This document shows positions 28,927 through 37,786 of a DNA stretch of 64,000 nt, one piece after another; the first letter of the stretch is position 1, and each line of letters starts with the position of its first letter. The translations under genes were made by a program, and so were the position numbers. The notes beneath the pieces were generated by a model, which worked only from the letters and a program-made list of their open reading frames with translations, did no database searches and was not told where the DNA came from. Source of the DNA: Aeromonas bestiarum (GTDB taxonomy: Bacteria; Pseudomonadota; Gammaproteobacteria; Enterobacterales; Aeromonadaceae); the NCBI RefSeq assembly GCF_000819745.1, contig NZ_CDDA01000021.1:1-64000 (forward strand), in the 5' to 3' direction.

Positions 28927-29916
28927 CTACTCCTGTATCCAGAACAACATGTCATCCTTGTTGACATGGGTTTGGGAAGGCAATCGCTGCCCTTTGCGCA
29001 GTTGCCACTGCTCATCGGTCAGGTTGCAGCGCCAGTTACCATCCTGCTCCACCACTGAGCCCGGCATGGCAATGGGATGTTGAGCCACTCGCAGTGCCTG
29101 CCATTTCTCTGCAACACCATTGGCTCTGGCATAATCGACCAGGTCCTTGGGGTAATAACGCATGTCTCGATAGCTGCTGTCGTCCAGCTCATAAAGCAGG
29201 GTAACGAGCGCCGCTTCAAAAGCCCAATAGCCAAAGTAGATGGCATGCTTTGCCTTGTGCCTGTCGTGCCAATAGCACTCTTTACACCCCTTGTACCACC
29301 CCTTGAGATATTGCTTGATGCTCGCCTGACGCTCAACCTTGGTGGGATTCACACCATCTCCCTTTATGGCATCAAATAGCGGGCGATACACCTCTGGAAT
29401 ATAGGATTCTGGACCTCGAGGGAAGCCAGGATAGCCCAAGCGGGCCAACAGTACGCTCCACAGCCGGTCGTCGTCCCCTTCCGGATTCTTACTGATATAA
29501 CGCACCAACTCGGGCAACATCTCATCCTGGCCATAGAGGATGCTTAATGAGAACATCCAGAGCAGATATTGATAGGCATCTTGCTCCCAGTAATAAAACT
29601 GTTCATCTGGAAACTCTTTTTTATGGCGTAAAAACTCTTTAGTGACGACGCCTAGCTGAGCAATAACCTCTTCATGAGAGACCCCGCCAGAATAAAGCAA
29701 GATCAGATGTTCAAGATTATCCATAAACATGCCAGCACTGGCACCAGAGCGAGTAGGCAATCCTGCTGGGTCACTCCAGCGTTCATGGTGAGGATCATTT
29801 ATCCAGCTCCACCACTCCTGGTCAAAATAGAGCGATTCTTTGTAGTCTTCTAGCTGAACCAAGAAGAAATTCTCAGATAATAGTGGATCTCGACGCTGCT
29901 CAATAAACGAACTCAT
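28927..29916 (-). CDS. PoNi-like immunity protein (DUF1910/DUF1911)
   Basis: This 329-residue cytoplasmic protein has the Trp/Tyr-rich helical pattern of DUF1910 (N-terminal, about 15-140) and DUF1911 (C-terminal, about 150-290, with YWHDRHKAKHAIYFGYWAFEAA). That domain pair defines PoNi proteins, which protect against PoNe-type DNases. Its ribosome site overlaps the stop codon of the upstream nuclease gene (9-bp gap), so the two are coupled. The family call rests on sequence pattern and gene order. Confidence 0.82.
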   Translation of the reverse strand: MSSFIEQRRDPLLSENFFLVQLEDYKESLYFDQEWWSWINDPHHERWSDPAGLPTRSGASAGMFMDNLEHLILLYSGGVSHEEVIAQLGVVTKEFLRHKKEFPDEQFYYWEQDAYQYLLWMFSLSILYGQDEMLPELVRYISKNPEGDDDRLWSVLLARLGYPGFPRGPESYIPEVYRPLFDAIKGDGVNPTKVERQASIKQYLKGWYKGCKECYWHDRHKAKHAIYFGYWAFEAALVTLLYELDDSSYRDMRYYPKDLVDYARANGVAEKWQALRVAQHPIAMPGSVVEQDGNWRCNLTDEQWQLRKGQRLPSQTHVNKDDMLFWIQE

Positions 29917-29925
29917 TCTCTACTC

Positions 29926-31245
29926 CTACTTGACCGGGATAGTACCGATAGCATCGGCATTCTTATTCAACTTGGTGATCTGAATCACCTCACCAGACTC
30001 ATCGACGATCATCAACCAAGATTCATATTTTTGTTTTCTGATATCCGCCAATAGCTTTTTATCTGCTATTTCATCCGGTAATCGCCTTTCTATCCACAAA
30101 TTGCTCATCTGCTTGCCCGACCCCTTGGTCATCGACAACAACTGGGTGCTCTTGGTGCCATCCTCGTCGATATACTCCCCCCCTGCCGTCCGAAACTTGG
30201 TCTCGGTCACCACGTAGGGAGGCGGAGGATTGGTGTTCTTGTAGATACCATCGATGCCCCGCCCTCTGGGCTTGTCATTCAGGCTACGTACCCGGCGATG
30301 TTCTGGCAACAGGTTCTCGAACTTGTGATTTGCCATCCAGTTGTCGCTGATGATCTCGCCATAAATCCCTTTCTTGGAGCGGCTCAGGATCTTGAGATCC
30401 ACTTTGACGACATCATCCGGCAGCGGGTGGATAACGGTGCCACCGGGCACGGCCTTGTAACCAGGAGAATGCTTGACCGCCTCTTTCTCCAATCCCGCGG
30501 CAATCTCATCGAGGGATTTGAGCACGGGCCCCATGGCAGCAGGCAACATCTGACCTGCCTGTGACTGCATCTGCAGCACCAGGCGCTGGGATTGTTCCAG
30601 CCAGATCCTGACCGATGCTGGTGCCAATCCTTTTACCTTGCCGATCAAACTGGTCAGCGATCTGACGGCATCGTTCAGATAGCCCAGCAGCACGCTGACG
30701 GCGATCTGCCCTCTCAACCCCCTGATCTGACCGGCAAATCCTTTCAGCACCTTGTCGAGGCGCGAGATACCCAGCACTTTCTTGACCTTGGGGTCACTGA
30801 GAAACGTCAACACGGGGGCCATGGCAGGTCTGATCGCCTTGGTGGCATCACCGCCCGCCTTACGGACAAACAGGAAGATGATTTTCAACACCCCCTTGAG
30901 CGCAGAACCCAGCGACGGGATCAGACCTATCAGGGTAAAGCTGAGGAAAACCCATTTCTCCGGCTGCTTGGGATCACGGGAAATATCCCGGGCATTGGCA
31001 ATAAGGTCGCGACAATCCAACACCTGATCGACCACGGGAATAAGACCCAACACCGCATTGGCGGCGATTTGTCCCGCACTTTGGTTGGAATTGAAATCCC
31101 CCTGGAGGGCCTCCCAAATCCACTGCAGGCTGGAAGCAACCCCCTTCTTTACCGCCTCTGCACTTTGTTTGACATAGGCAGCGCCGCCGGACACAGCCTT
31201 ATCCAGGTGGTTATAGAGCTGCTCAAACAGATCGTTACCGAACAT
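29926..31245 (-). CDS. T6SS DNase effector, PoNe-like PD-(D/E)XK nuclease
   Basis: This 439-residue effector is encoded directly behind vgrG2. Residues about 60-130 include hydrophobic segments (AVLGLIPVVDQVLD, LSFTLIGLIPSLG) like the pre-toxin membrane-associated domains of delivered toxins. The C-terminal third has a PD-(D/E)XK nuclease signature: Glu297, Asp332 in GRGIDGIY, and Glu348-x-Lys350 in VVTETK. With a DUF1911-type immunity gene behind it, this fits the PoNe family of DNA-degrading effectors. I chose the ATG at 31245, one base after the vgrG2 stop and preceded by GAGGG; a GTG at 31260 is the alternative. There is no fused PAAR and no DUF4123 chaperone gene, so VgrG2 itself may carry it. 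Confidence 0.83.
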   Translation of the reverse strand: MFGNDLFEQLYNHLDKAVSGGAAYVKQSAEAVKKGVASSLQWIWEALQGDFNSNQSAGQIAANAVLGLIPVVDQVLDCRDLIANARDISRDPKQPEKWVFLSFTLIGLIPSLGSALKGVLKIIFLFVRKAGGDATKAIRPAMAPVLTFLSDPKVKKVLGISRLDKVLKGFAGQIRGLRGQIAVSVLLGYLNDAVRSLTSLIGKVKGLAPASVRIWLEQSQRLVLQMQSQAGQMLPAAMGPVLKSLDEIAAGLEKEAVKHSPGYKAVPGGTVIHPLPDDVVKVDLKILSRSKKGIYGEIISDNWMANHKFENLLPEHRRVRSLNDKPRGRGIDGIYKNTNPPPPYVVTETKFRTAGGEYIDEDGTKSTQLLSMTKGSGKQMSNLWIERRLPDEIADKKLLADIRKQKYESWLMIVDESGEVIQITKLNKNADAIGTIPVK

Positions 31246-31246
31246 A

Positions 31247-33478
31247 TCAGCCCTCGTCACTCAGATTGTCGAGATGGCCGGTGAGGGCCGAGATGGGCTC
31301 ACGGGGCAAATCGACAAAGTTGTCCTGCACGTCATAGCTCACAGAAGCAGTACCAGCGGGCACCTCCTCAAGCAGCGCCATACCTTCACCATCCAGAGTG
31401 CCCTCCCTCACAGAGCCATCGCTCAACACCGCTTTATAGGGGGTACCTGCCAAGGGCATCAGTTCGGAGTCGAGGTGATAGAACTTCATCCAGTGTTTAT
31501 TTGGGGCATCCAACATTTCCTCTAAACTCTTGGGGATCTGGCCCGCCCAGCCGGAGCCGGAGCCTGGACTGCCGCCCGAGTTCATCTTGATGGTGGGACC
31601 GACCAGAGTGACGCCACCGCCATCGACCTTGATGAAACAGCCACCGACCTTGACGGTAATTTCAGAACCCGCCTCCAGCACCACCTTGGCGCCGGCCTTG
31701 ACGTGCACCTCCTGCCCCGCCTGAGTGAGCCAGCTCTGACCGAGTTTTTGATGCATGGACGCATCCACAGTCAGCGAGTAGTCAGCCTTGATATGATCCC
31801 GCTTCTCCCCTTCAACGGTCAGATGGTCGTTGCCTAGACTGGGCTGTGCCCCCTCCTCACCCGGCACCTTTCTGACGCGAGTGACCCGCTCATTGTCGAT
31901 GTCGGTGTGCTGGTCATGCTTGATATGCCAGGCCGCGTCGTGTTCGATGAGTACGTTCAGGTCTTTCTGGCCGTGGATGTAAATCTCTTCCTTGCCCGCC
32001 TGGTCTTCAAAGCGCAGCTCGTTGAACCCTTCCCCCTGATGGGTCTCGGTGCGCAGCACGGTGCGGGTCTTGTTGGCTGGCAACTCGTAAGGCGGTCGGT
32101 TGGTGGCGTGGAAGGTGCGACCGGTCACGATGGGCTGGTCGGGGTCCCCTTCGAGGAAAGAGACGATAACTTCATGGCCGATGCGCGGAATGGCCATCAT
32201 GCCGTATTGGCCGCCTGCCCAGCCCTGACTGACTCGTACCCAGCAGGAGCTCTGGTCGTTACTCGAGCCGTATCTATCCCACGGGAACTGCAGCTTCACC
32301 CGGCCGTGCTCGTCGCAGTAAATCTCCTCCCCCTCGGGGCCGACCACCACGGCGATTTGCGGACCGTCCACCATCGGCTTGTAAGGCGCCTGTGGGCTGC
32401 CGATGCGCGCCCGCCAGCTGGTGCTGGCTTTGACCACCGCAAATTCGTTGTGGTAGACGGTCGGGCCGCTGCCGCCTTCTTCCTCCAGCGCCTGCGGCTG
32501 CAAGCCGGTGTGGCTGATGCGCACGATTTGCCAGTCGGTGTTCAGGCTGCCATTCGGGTGCTCGGTCAGCGAGAAAAACTGGCCCGGCAGCAGGGCCGCG
32601 CAGTTGGATTTGCCACTGCCGGCCACGGCATCATTGCGCAGCGCATCGAGTCTGTGCTGGGCAAACGCCTTGCCACTGCCGTCCTGCTTGTAGCGGCCCG
32701 GGTAGTCGAAGTGCTGATAAGTATCGCGTTGATGCTCCAGCTCGCTTCCCTGCTTCTTGTGGGAGAGACCGTAGGCCGGGGTCTTGAAGCTGTAGTCTTT
32801 GAGCTCCACATCGCTGGGGCGCACCGCCTCGCGGTAGTGGAACTGGCGCACATAGGCTCCCTGCTCCAGCGAACGGTTGCCGAGGTTGAAGAATAGCGCG
32901 GGGCCGGCAGTCAAGGCCGCCGCATCGTCGGCAAACACGACGCGGTGTTTGCCGGCGTCGAATTCATGGAAGTAGAAGAGCCCCTCTTCGGCGGCGAGCC
33001 GGTTGACGAAATCAAGGTCGGTTTCGCGATACTGAACGCAGTATTCCCGCTGGGCATGCTCGTTCTTCAGGGCGAAGGCGTAATCTGTGATGCCGTGCTC
33101 TTGCAACAGAACGGAGAGGATTTCGTCAGGCTTTTGCGCCTGAAAGATGCGCGAATTCTGGCGAAGCGAGAGCCGCCACAGCGCCGGCTGCACCCGCAGC
33201 TGGTAGCGGGTACGGCGAAAGCCGCTGTCACCCTGCGCGAAATCGCTCACGACCCCGCACACCCGTCGCTGCAGCTCGCCGTTGTACCACACCAAGAGCT
33301 CGCACGGCTGGTCCAGCACGGCGCCGAAGTCGACGTCGGGCTCTGGGCTCGCCAATTCCAAGCGCAGCTGGAACGGCCCGTTCAGCGCCTCTTCCAGCGC
33401 AAACTCGGCCACCACGAAGGTGCTCTCGGGCAGCGCCCCCACCTTGACGGTAAATTGTAATCCTGTGCTGTCTGCCAT
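31247..33478 (-). CDS. vgrG: T6SS spike protein VgrG (TssI), copy 2, with C-terminal extension
   Basis: This 743-residue VgrG is nearly identical to copy 1 through the gp27/gp5/gp4 parts but differs in two places. After NERVTRV it carries a short Pro/Gly-rich insert ([14 protein letters not shown]). At the C-terminus it has an extra domain of about 95 residues after [10 protein letters not shown], with the pattern [32 protein letters not shown] and [11 protein letters not shown]. That resembles transthyretin-like beta domains which on other VgrGs recruit an effector. The start at 33478 matches copy 1. The open frame continues to a GTG at 33514. The next gene, the PoNe-like nuclease, starts one base after its stop and is the likely cargo. 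Confidence 0.95.
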   Translation of the reverse strand: MADSTGLQFTVKVGALPESTFVVAEFALEEALNGPFQLRLELASPEPDVDFGAVLDQPCELLVWYNGELQRRVCGVVSDFAQGDSGFRRTRYQLRVQPALWRLSLRQNSRIFQAQKPDEILSVLLQEHGITDYAFALKNEHAQREYCVQYRETDLDFVNRLAAEEGLFYFHEFDAGKHRVVFADDAAALTAGPALFFNLGNRSLEQGAYVRQFHYREAVRPSDVELKDYSFKTPAYGLSHKKQGSELEHQRDTYQHFDYPGRYKQDGSGKAFAQHRLDALRNDAVAGSGKSNCAALLPGQFFSLTEHPNGSLNTDWQIVRISHTGLQPQALEEEGGSGPTVYHNEFAVVKASTSWRARIGSPQAPYKPMVDGPQIAVVVGPEGEEIYCDEHGRVKLQFPWDRYGSSNDQSSCWVRVSQGWAGGQYGMMAIPRIGHEVIVSFLEGDPDQPIVTGRTFHATNRPPYELPANKTRTVLRTETHQGEGFNELRFEDQAGKEEIYIHGQKDLNVLIEHDAAWHIKHDQHTDIDNERVTRVRKVPGEEGAQPSLGNDHLTVEGEKRDHIKADYSLTVDASMHQKLGQSWLTQAGQEVHVKAGAKVVLEAGSEITVKVGGCFIKVDGGGVTLVGPTIKMNSGGSPGSGSGWAGQIPKSLEEMLDAPNKHWMKFYHLDSELMPLAGTPYKAVLSDGSVREGTLDGEGMALLEEVPAGTASVSYDVQDNFVDLPREPISALTGHLDNLSDEG

Positions 33479-33580
33479 CGGTGAGCGCCCCTGAGATATC
33501 ATGCGGCCCCGCACATTTGGGAGCCATTCAAACCGAGTGAGAGATCCGCCATCGCCCCGGCGTTACTGACACCATGGCTA

Positions 33581-33604
33581 CCGCACGCCCTTGACGGCGT
33601 GCGG
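33581..33604. other. 9-bp GC-rich perfect hairpin between hcp and vgrG2
   Basis: CCGCACGCC and GGCGTGCGG flank a 6-base loop. It lies about 100 bp upstream of the vgrG2 start. With no T-run after it, a simple terminator is unlikely. Confidence 0.5.
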
Positions 33605-33621
33605 CAAGACGTGAACTCGTC

Positions 33622-33667
33622 TTTTTTCTTGTGTCCGCTTTGCAGAGCAAACAGACACAAGAAAAAA
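33622..33667. terminator. Large symmetric hairpin with A6/T6 ends between hcp and vgrG2
   Basis: A 14-bp perfect stem (TTTTTTCTTGTGTC and its complement) encloses a second inner stem TTTGC-AGA-GCAAA. The A/T runs at both ends would allow termination from either side. It follows the hcp terminator in the transcription direction, so hcp-vgrG2 read-through meets two stops. Confidence 0.6.
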
Positions 33668-33725
33668 TCACTGGGATGGAAAAGTGGATAGCAGGCGGGA
33701 GATGCCCGTCAAACACGCAGATGGC

Positions 33726-33751
33726 AAAAGGGCACCGCAAGCAGTGCCCTT
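33726..33751 (-). terminator. Rho-independent terminator of hcp
   Basis: On the minus strand AAGGGCAC and GTGCCCTT form an 8-bp stem followed by TTTT, ten bases after the hcp stop. It would leave hcp as a monocistronic abundant message with reduced read-through into vgrG2. Confidence 0.75.
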
Positions 33752-33761
33752 GTGTATACGG

Positions 33762-34280
33762 TTACGCTTCGATCGGAGCGCGCCAGTCGTCCGCACCCGA
33801 GGTGCCGGCCACTGTGTGCTCCCAGTCAATCTTGCGGTAGGCCAGGGAGACCTGGATCAGCTGGGTGAAGTCAGACTTAGCCGGATCCTGGCAGTGGGGC
33901 ATCTGGCAGTCGATGTCGACTATGGTGGCATCGGTCAGCACAGTGCTGAAGAAGTGCTCCTGCTTGCCTTCGACCGAGGTGCGATACCACTTCAGGGTCA
34001 CTTTCGGCAGCATCTCGCCGGAGGCCAGGGAGTTGTACATCAGCGGCACGGACTTGTTCAGGGCGACGGTGAACTTGAATGGCTTGTGGACGCGCTGGCC
34101 GGCAGGCTGACCGGATTGCGGATCGGTCGGCACTGTGACGACGTGTTGGAACTCTTGCACCAGCATCTCGTCTTCGTGGCCTTGCACGAAGATGTTGCCG
34201 ACGGAGTCGGAGGTGAAGGCACCGGCGGTGATGTTGCCCTGGGTCTTACCTTCGATGCTGATATAACATGGAGTTGGCAT
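33762..34280 (-). CDS. hcp: T6SS tube protein Hcp (TssD)
   Basis: This 172-residue Hcp forms hexameric rings that stack into the inner tube and can bind small effectors. The N-terminus (MPTPCYISIEGKTQGNI) and the QEFQHVVTVPTD and HKPFKFTVALNKSVPLMY blocks are typical. The start at 34280 has AGGAG eight bases upstream; a longer open frame to 34349 lies across the sigma-54 promoter and is not coding. It is the first gene of the T6SS locus and is set off by its own promoter and terminator. Confidence 0.98.
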   Translation of the reverse strand: MPTPCYISIEGKTQGNITAGAFTSDSVGNIFVQGHEDEMLVQEFQHVVTVPTDPQSGQPAGQRVHKPFKFTVALNKSVPLMYNSLASGEMLPKVTLKWYRTSVEGKQEHFFSTVLTDATIVDIDCQMPHCQDPAKSDFTQLIQVSLAYRKIDWEHTVAGTSGADDWRAPIEA

Positions 34281-34332
34281 GGGTATGCTCCTGATAGATT
34301 GGTGAAATGAGATAGCACTCGACCAAACCCTT

Positions 34333-34348
34333 AGCAGTGACCATGCCA
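34333..34348 (-). promoter_or_regulatory. Sigma-54 (-24/-12) promoter of hcp
   Basis: The minus strand reads TGGCATGGTCACTGCT with GG and GC exactly 10 bases apart. It lies about 55 bp upstream of the hcp start codon. Eleven of twelve outer bases are shared with the PAAR-operon promoter at 5444. Confidence 0.8.
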
Positions 34349-34411
34349 AACATTTTTTAACTTATAAAACATATAGTTAAAGACAATCCACACGCCATTC
34401 TCACCGACGAA

Positions 34412-34427
34412 GCGCAATTAGTTGCGC
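34412..34427. promoter_or_regulatory. Candidate VasH binding site, proximal (hcp)
   Basis: GCGCAA-TTAG-TTGCGC is a perfect 6-bp dyad with a 4-bp spacer, centred about 85 bp upstream of the -12 element of the hcp promoter. This is a normal place for a sigma-54 enhancer site. Confidence 0.6.
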
Positions 34428-34482
34428 GATTGGAATATATCCCTGCCAAATATTGCACCCTTGGCACTTATAGCTAAATAGG

Positions 34483-34498
34483 GCGCAACTTGTTGCTC
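34483..34498. promoter_or_regulatory. Candidate VasH binding site, distal (hcp)
   Basis: GCGCAA-CTTG-TTGCTC has the same arms as the distal site of the PAAR operon and lies 71 bp beyond the proximal hcp site. Confidence 0.6.
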
Positions 34499-34973
34499 AT
34501 GACAGAACTTACACCTGCCATAGAGCACACTCATCCATCACAGTGTCGCAAATGAATTGAAGGATGAAGCAAGATGGGCGCCCCCGAAGACCGCCGTCTA
34601 GGTTCAGGTGGGAGGAGAGATGAGTGGGGAGAAAAGCAATGGATGCCATGTCAAAGCAAACACCCCGAGCACTCGGATTGCTCGGGGTGTTGCCATGCAT
34701 GAGATGACAAGGCGCTTTGCCACTGGGTGGTGCCCTGCCAGATGAAGGACATTGCGCCTGACGAAAGATTCTGGGTGCAATGCAGCCCGCGAGGAAACGC
34801 TGGCCTGACAACAAAAAAACCGGCCATAGGGTCGGTTTTGGTGGCATTCGGCCGGGATGCGCTCACCGTCAGCAGGCTCTCGCCCAAGGGGCTCTCTTGG
34901 CGGCCCGGCATGGCTGGGCCTATCTGCTGGTGCGACCCCGGATACGGGTCGCACCAGCAAGTACCGAACAAAC
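34499..34973. other. Hairpin-rich non-coding region between hcp and tRNA-Ser
   Basis: No open frame here looks like a gene. On the minus strand the stretch contains a 14-bp perfect hairpin (34925-34959, TGCTGGTGCGACCC and complement), a GGCCC/GGGCC stem near 34905, a full rho-independent terminator (34812-34839) and a 13-bp hairpin followed by a T-rich tail (34659-34691). Such order suggests one or two small RNAs read from the tRNA-Ser side, or remnants of a mobile element next to the tRNA gene. Confidence 0.5.
34812..34839 (-). terminator. Rho-independent terminator, minus strand, no assigned gene
   Basis: On the minus strand AAAACCGACC-CTAT-GGCCGGTTTT (one wobble pair) runs into seven T residues. 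It is too far from tRNA-Ser (whose own terminator is at 34974) to serve it, so it should end another transcript from 34840-34970. Confidence 0.65.
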
Positions 34974-35003
34974 AAAAGGGCCTGTCTTTCGACAGGCCCT
35001 TTT
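34974..35003 (-). terminator. Terminator of tRNA-Ser
   Basis: A 13-bp perfect stem AAAAGGGCCTGTC with a 4-base loop and flanking T residues starts 9 bp past the encoded CCA end of the tRNA. Confidence 0.85.
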
Positions 35004-35011
35004 GTTTTATT

Positions 35012-35099
35012 TGGCGGTGAGGGAGGGATTCGAACCCTCGATACGTTGCCGTATACACACTTTCCAGGCGTGCTCCTTCAGCCACTCGGACACCTCACC
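35012..35099 (-). tRNA. tRNA-Ser (anticodon GGA)
   Basis: This 88-nt class II tRNA has acceptor stem GGTGAGG/CCTCACC, discriminator G and encoded CCA. The anticodon loop reads CTGGAAA (anticodon GGA). A long variable arm (GTATACGGCAACGTATC) and GGTTCGAATCC T-arm confirm the serine type. Confidence 0.97.
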
Positions 35100-35171
35100 A
35101 AATTTTTTCTCGCATTTTCAGGTGCCTGAGTTGCACCATCGCTTGCGGGCCATGCCGCGGCGACGGGGCGT

Positions 35172-35201
35172 AATGTAAGGGATGCGGTGTCCTGGGGTCA
35201 A
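35172..35201 (-). promoter_or_regulatory. Sigma-70 promoter of tRNA-Ser
   Basis: The minus strand shows TTGACC, 17-18 bp, then TTACATT, followed by a GC-rich discriminator as in stable RNA promoters. It lies about 75 bp upstream of the tRNA. Confidence 0.65.
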
Positions 35202-35281
35202 CGCAATTTTGCGGTTTTCAGTCTGTTTGTTCAAGAACCGAGCCAACTGCGCAAAATCTTGTCACCCCAGCCCTCCTTTGA

Positions 35282-37018
35282 TCAGGTTGCCGGCTGTTCG
35301 TGGCTGTGTTCGCCTTTCAATGCCTCTTCCAGCGAGCCATAAAACTCCAGCTGACCGGGTACGGGACGCACCTTGGCCCGCGCCAGGGTCTTCAGCGGCT
35401 GAAACTGCAATTCGGCGACCCGCAGTTGCACCCCGGCCTTGGCCATCTGCTTCTCAAACTGCAGGAAGGCGGAGAGGCCCCCCGCATCCAGAATGGAAAC
35501 GGCCTCCATCTGCAATACCAGCAGCTTGTGTCCCTTGACCTGGGCGACCAGCTCGCCAAAGACCCGCTCGGCGGCAGCGAAGAACAAGGGACCGTTGATC
35601 TTGTAGAGCAAGGCGTCTGCCGGCACTTCGTGGGCATAGCGCTTGTGATCCGCCAGATCGTGCAGCTTGGTCATCTTGGCGATTTCACGCATGAACAGGA
35701 GTGACGCCAGGATCACCCCGAAGGTGATGGCAATCACCATGTCGAAGATGACGGTGAGCGAGAGGCAGACCACCAACACCAGCACATCGGACTTGGGCGC
35801 ACGACGCACCAGCTCCACCACCTTGTGCGCCTCGCTCATGTTCCAGGCGACGATCAGCAGCAGCGCGGCCATGGCCGAGAGCGGCAACCAGGAGAGCCAG
35901 GGCGCCAGCACCAGAATGGCCGCCAGCACCACCAGGGCATGGATGATGCCGGAGACAGGCGACGTCGCCCCAGCCCGCACGTTGGCAGCGGAACGGGCAA
36001 TCGCGGCAGTTGCCGTGATGCCGCCGAAGAAGGGCGCCAGTATGTTGCCCAGCCCCTGCCCCACCAGCTCAGCGTTGGAGCTGTGCTTGCGCCCCGTCAT
36101 GCCATCGAGCACCACGGCGCAGAGCAAGGATTCGATGGCTCCCAGCATGGCCATGGAGAAGGCTGCCGGCAGCAACCGCTGAATGGCCGCCAGGTTCCAC
36201 TCAACCGGAGCCCCATCCGGTCCGGGCAGGGCCCATGGCATCACCAGAGTCGGGGCTATGGGCGGGATCCCCATGCCCTGAGTACCATCGGCAAGGGTAT
36301 AACTGAACTTGCTGCCAATGGTGGCCACATCGACCCCGAAATAGTGCAGACCGAACCCCAGCCCCACCCCCACCAGCACGGCGGGCAGGTGACCTGGAAC
36401 CGGCAACCGCAGTCGTGGCCAGAGCAGCAGCACGACCAGGGTCGCAACCCCGACCAGCGTATCACCCCATTGCCAGCTTGGCAGGGCTGACGCCAGCGCC
36501 TCGACCTTGCCTATGTAGGTTTCCGGCATCTCGGGCACGTGCAGACCGAAGAAGTCCTTGATCTGCAAAGTGGCGATCACGATGGCGATACCACCGGTAA
36601 AGCCCAGGGTCACAGAGGGCGGAATGTACTCGATAAGGCGTCCAAGCCGGGCCATGCCCATGGCCACCAGAAAGAAGCCCGAGATCAGGGTCGCCATCAA
36701 GAGGCCGCCCACGCCAAATTGCTGGGCCACCGGATATAGGATCACCACGAAGGCCGCGGTCGGCCCCGAGATGGAGAAGCGGGAGCCACCGGTCACGGCG
36801 ATGACGATGCCGGCTATGATGGCGGTGTAGAGACCGTGTTGTGGCGGCACGCCACTGGCAATGGCCAGCGCCATGGCCAGCGGAATGGCGATGATGCCGA
36901 CCGTGATGCCGGCGATCAGATCGCGGCCAAAGCGGGGAAGGCTGTAGGGTTCATCAATACAGGATTGGCGTAAAGCAATGGCCAGCTTCACGCTTTGCAA
37001 AGGAGCTTGGTTGTGCAT
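35282..37018 (-). CDS. dauA: SulP-family C4-dicarboxylate/anion transporter DauA
   Basis: This 578-residue inner-membrane protein has the SulP transporter core (10 or more membrane segments, about 15-420) with the marker stretches [20 protein letters not shown] and [15 protein letters not shown]-terminal cytoplasmic STAS domain (about 430-560, with [14 protein letters not shown]) follows. It matches E. coli DauA (YchM) closely along the whole length, which takes up C4-dicarboxylates such as succinate at acidic pH; other anions are possible. I prefer the ATG at 37018, though its ribosome site is weak. A TTG at 37048 is the other option. Confidence 0.92.
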   Translation of the reverse strand: MHNQAPLQSVKLAIALRQSCIDEPYSLPRFGRDLIAGITVGIIAIPLAMALAIASGVPPQHGLYTAIIAGIVIAVTGGSRFSISGPTAAFVVILYPVAQQFGVGGLLMATLISGFFLVAMGMARLGRLIEYIPPSVTLGFTGGIAIVIATLQIKDFFGLHVPEMPETYIGKVEALASALPSWQWGDTLVGVATLVVLLLWPRLRLPVPGHLPAVLVGVGLGFGLHYFGVDVATIGSKFSYTLADGTQGMGIPPIAPTLVMPWALPGPDGAPVEWNLAAIQRLLPAAFSMAMLGAIESLLCAVVLDGMTGRKHSSNAELVGQGLGNILAPFFGGITATAAIARSAANVRAGATSPVSGIIHALVVLAAILVLAPWLSWLPLSAMAALLLIVAWNMSEAHKVVELVRRAPKSDVLVLVVCLSLTVIFDMVIAITFGVILASLLFMREIAKMTKLHDLADHKRYAHEVPADALLYKINGPLFFAAAERVFGELVAQVKGHKLLVLQMEAVSILDAGGLSAFLQFEKQMAKAGVQLRVAELQFQPLKTLARAKVRPVPGQLEFYGSLEEALKGEHSHEQPAT

Positions 37019-37542
37019 GTATATCGTAATACCAGAAGAGGGAGACAAAGGCCGGATTGAACCGGCGCCCGATCATCATCAAGGGCCGGCAGAGCTGTCG
37101 ACACGGCGATGGTATCCTGAGCAACCATACCCCAGCCGATGAAATATTTCGATGGGCGGGATCAATGAATGGCCGTTACCACGCAAAATTGCCGTTTATT
37201 GTCCACATATCGCCGCCTTTTCTCACCATTACGCCGAACTTTCACTTCGCCTGCTAACTAAATTCTGACGCATCCACATCGCTCACCTTATCCGCCGCGC
37301 CTCTCCCTGAGTCAGGGCTCCAGTTCTCCGGCGCGCCACGCCACTGTCACCCGCCGTTCAGCACGCCAGCCGTGTGACTCGCCATCGAAGGCGGCCAGCT
37401 CCCAGCCAGCCGTTAATGTGCCAAAACGAAAAAGTGGCAGGCAAAGGGCCGTCTCAAGCTGCTGATTGTGCTGAAAATAGTCCACAACGACCAAGTTTTG
37501 GGCAAACGGGCCGAAATTCCATTTTTTGCATCGGGTCGCGGG
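37019..37542. other. Intergenic region between dauA and the tRNA-Asn genes
   Basis: This 524-bp stretch has no convincing gene. A 60-codon open frame on the minus strand (37312-37494, TTG start) has coding-like composition but no clear ribosome site or recognisable domain; it could be a fragment. The divergent dauA promoter must lie at the left end. Confidence 0.5.
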
Positions 37543-37571
37543 TTGACACCCGGCCGACAGGCTATTAATAT
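37543..37571 (+). promoter_or_regulatory. Strong sigma-70 promoter of the tRNA-Asn operon
   Basis: TTGACA and TAATAT are separated by 17 bp and followed by a GC-rich discriminator (CCGCACCG). The first tRNA begins 28 bp downstream. Confidence 0.85.
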
Positions 37572-37598
37572 CCGCACCGTCTCAACGAGACAGGCAAT

Positions 37599-37674
37599 TC
37601 CTCCTTAGTTCAGTCGGTAGAACGGCGGACTGTTAATCCGTATGTCACTGGTTCAAGTCCAGTAGGAGGAGCCA
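37599..37674 (+). tRNA. tRNA-Asn (anticodon GTT), copy 1
   Basis: This 76-nt tRNA has acceptor stem TCCTCCT/AGGAGGA, discriminator G, encoded CCA and anticodon loop CTGTTAA (GTT). It differs from the second copy only in the acceptor and T-stem pairs. Confidence 0.97.
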
Positions 37675-37676
37675 AT

Positions 37677-37752
37677 TCCCTCGTAGTTCAGTCGGTAGAA
37701 CGGCGGACTGTTAATCCGTATGTCACAGGTTCAAGTCCTGTCGAGGGAGCCA
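37677..37752 (+). tRNA. tRNA-Asn (anticodon GTT), copy 2
   Basis: This 76-nt tRNA lies two bases after copy 1, with acceptor stem TCCCTCG/CGAGGGA and encoded CCA. D and anticodon arms are identical to copy 1, while stem changes are compensated, so both should be functional. Confidence 0.97.
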
Positions 37753-37758
37753 TCTTCT

Positions 37759-37786
37759 AAAGCCCAGCCTTTTGGCTGGGCTTTTT
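37759..37786 (+). terminator. Terminator of the tRNA-Asn operon
   Basis: AAAGCCCAGCC-TTTT-GGCTGGGCTTT followed by T residues, 6 bp past the second CCA. Confidence 0.92.

Noticed and set aside
34974..35099. tRNA-Ser as an integration site for the T6SS locus
   Set aside because: I see no integrase gene and no second copy of the tRNA 3' end in the window. The T6SS core has the same GC level as the chromosome, so it looks long-resident.
34857..35129. Plus-strand open frame containing GGEGGIRTLDTLPYTHFPG across tRNA-Ser
   Set aside because: This is the antisense translation of the tRNA-Ser gene, a known false protein in many genomes.
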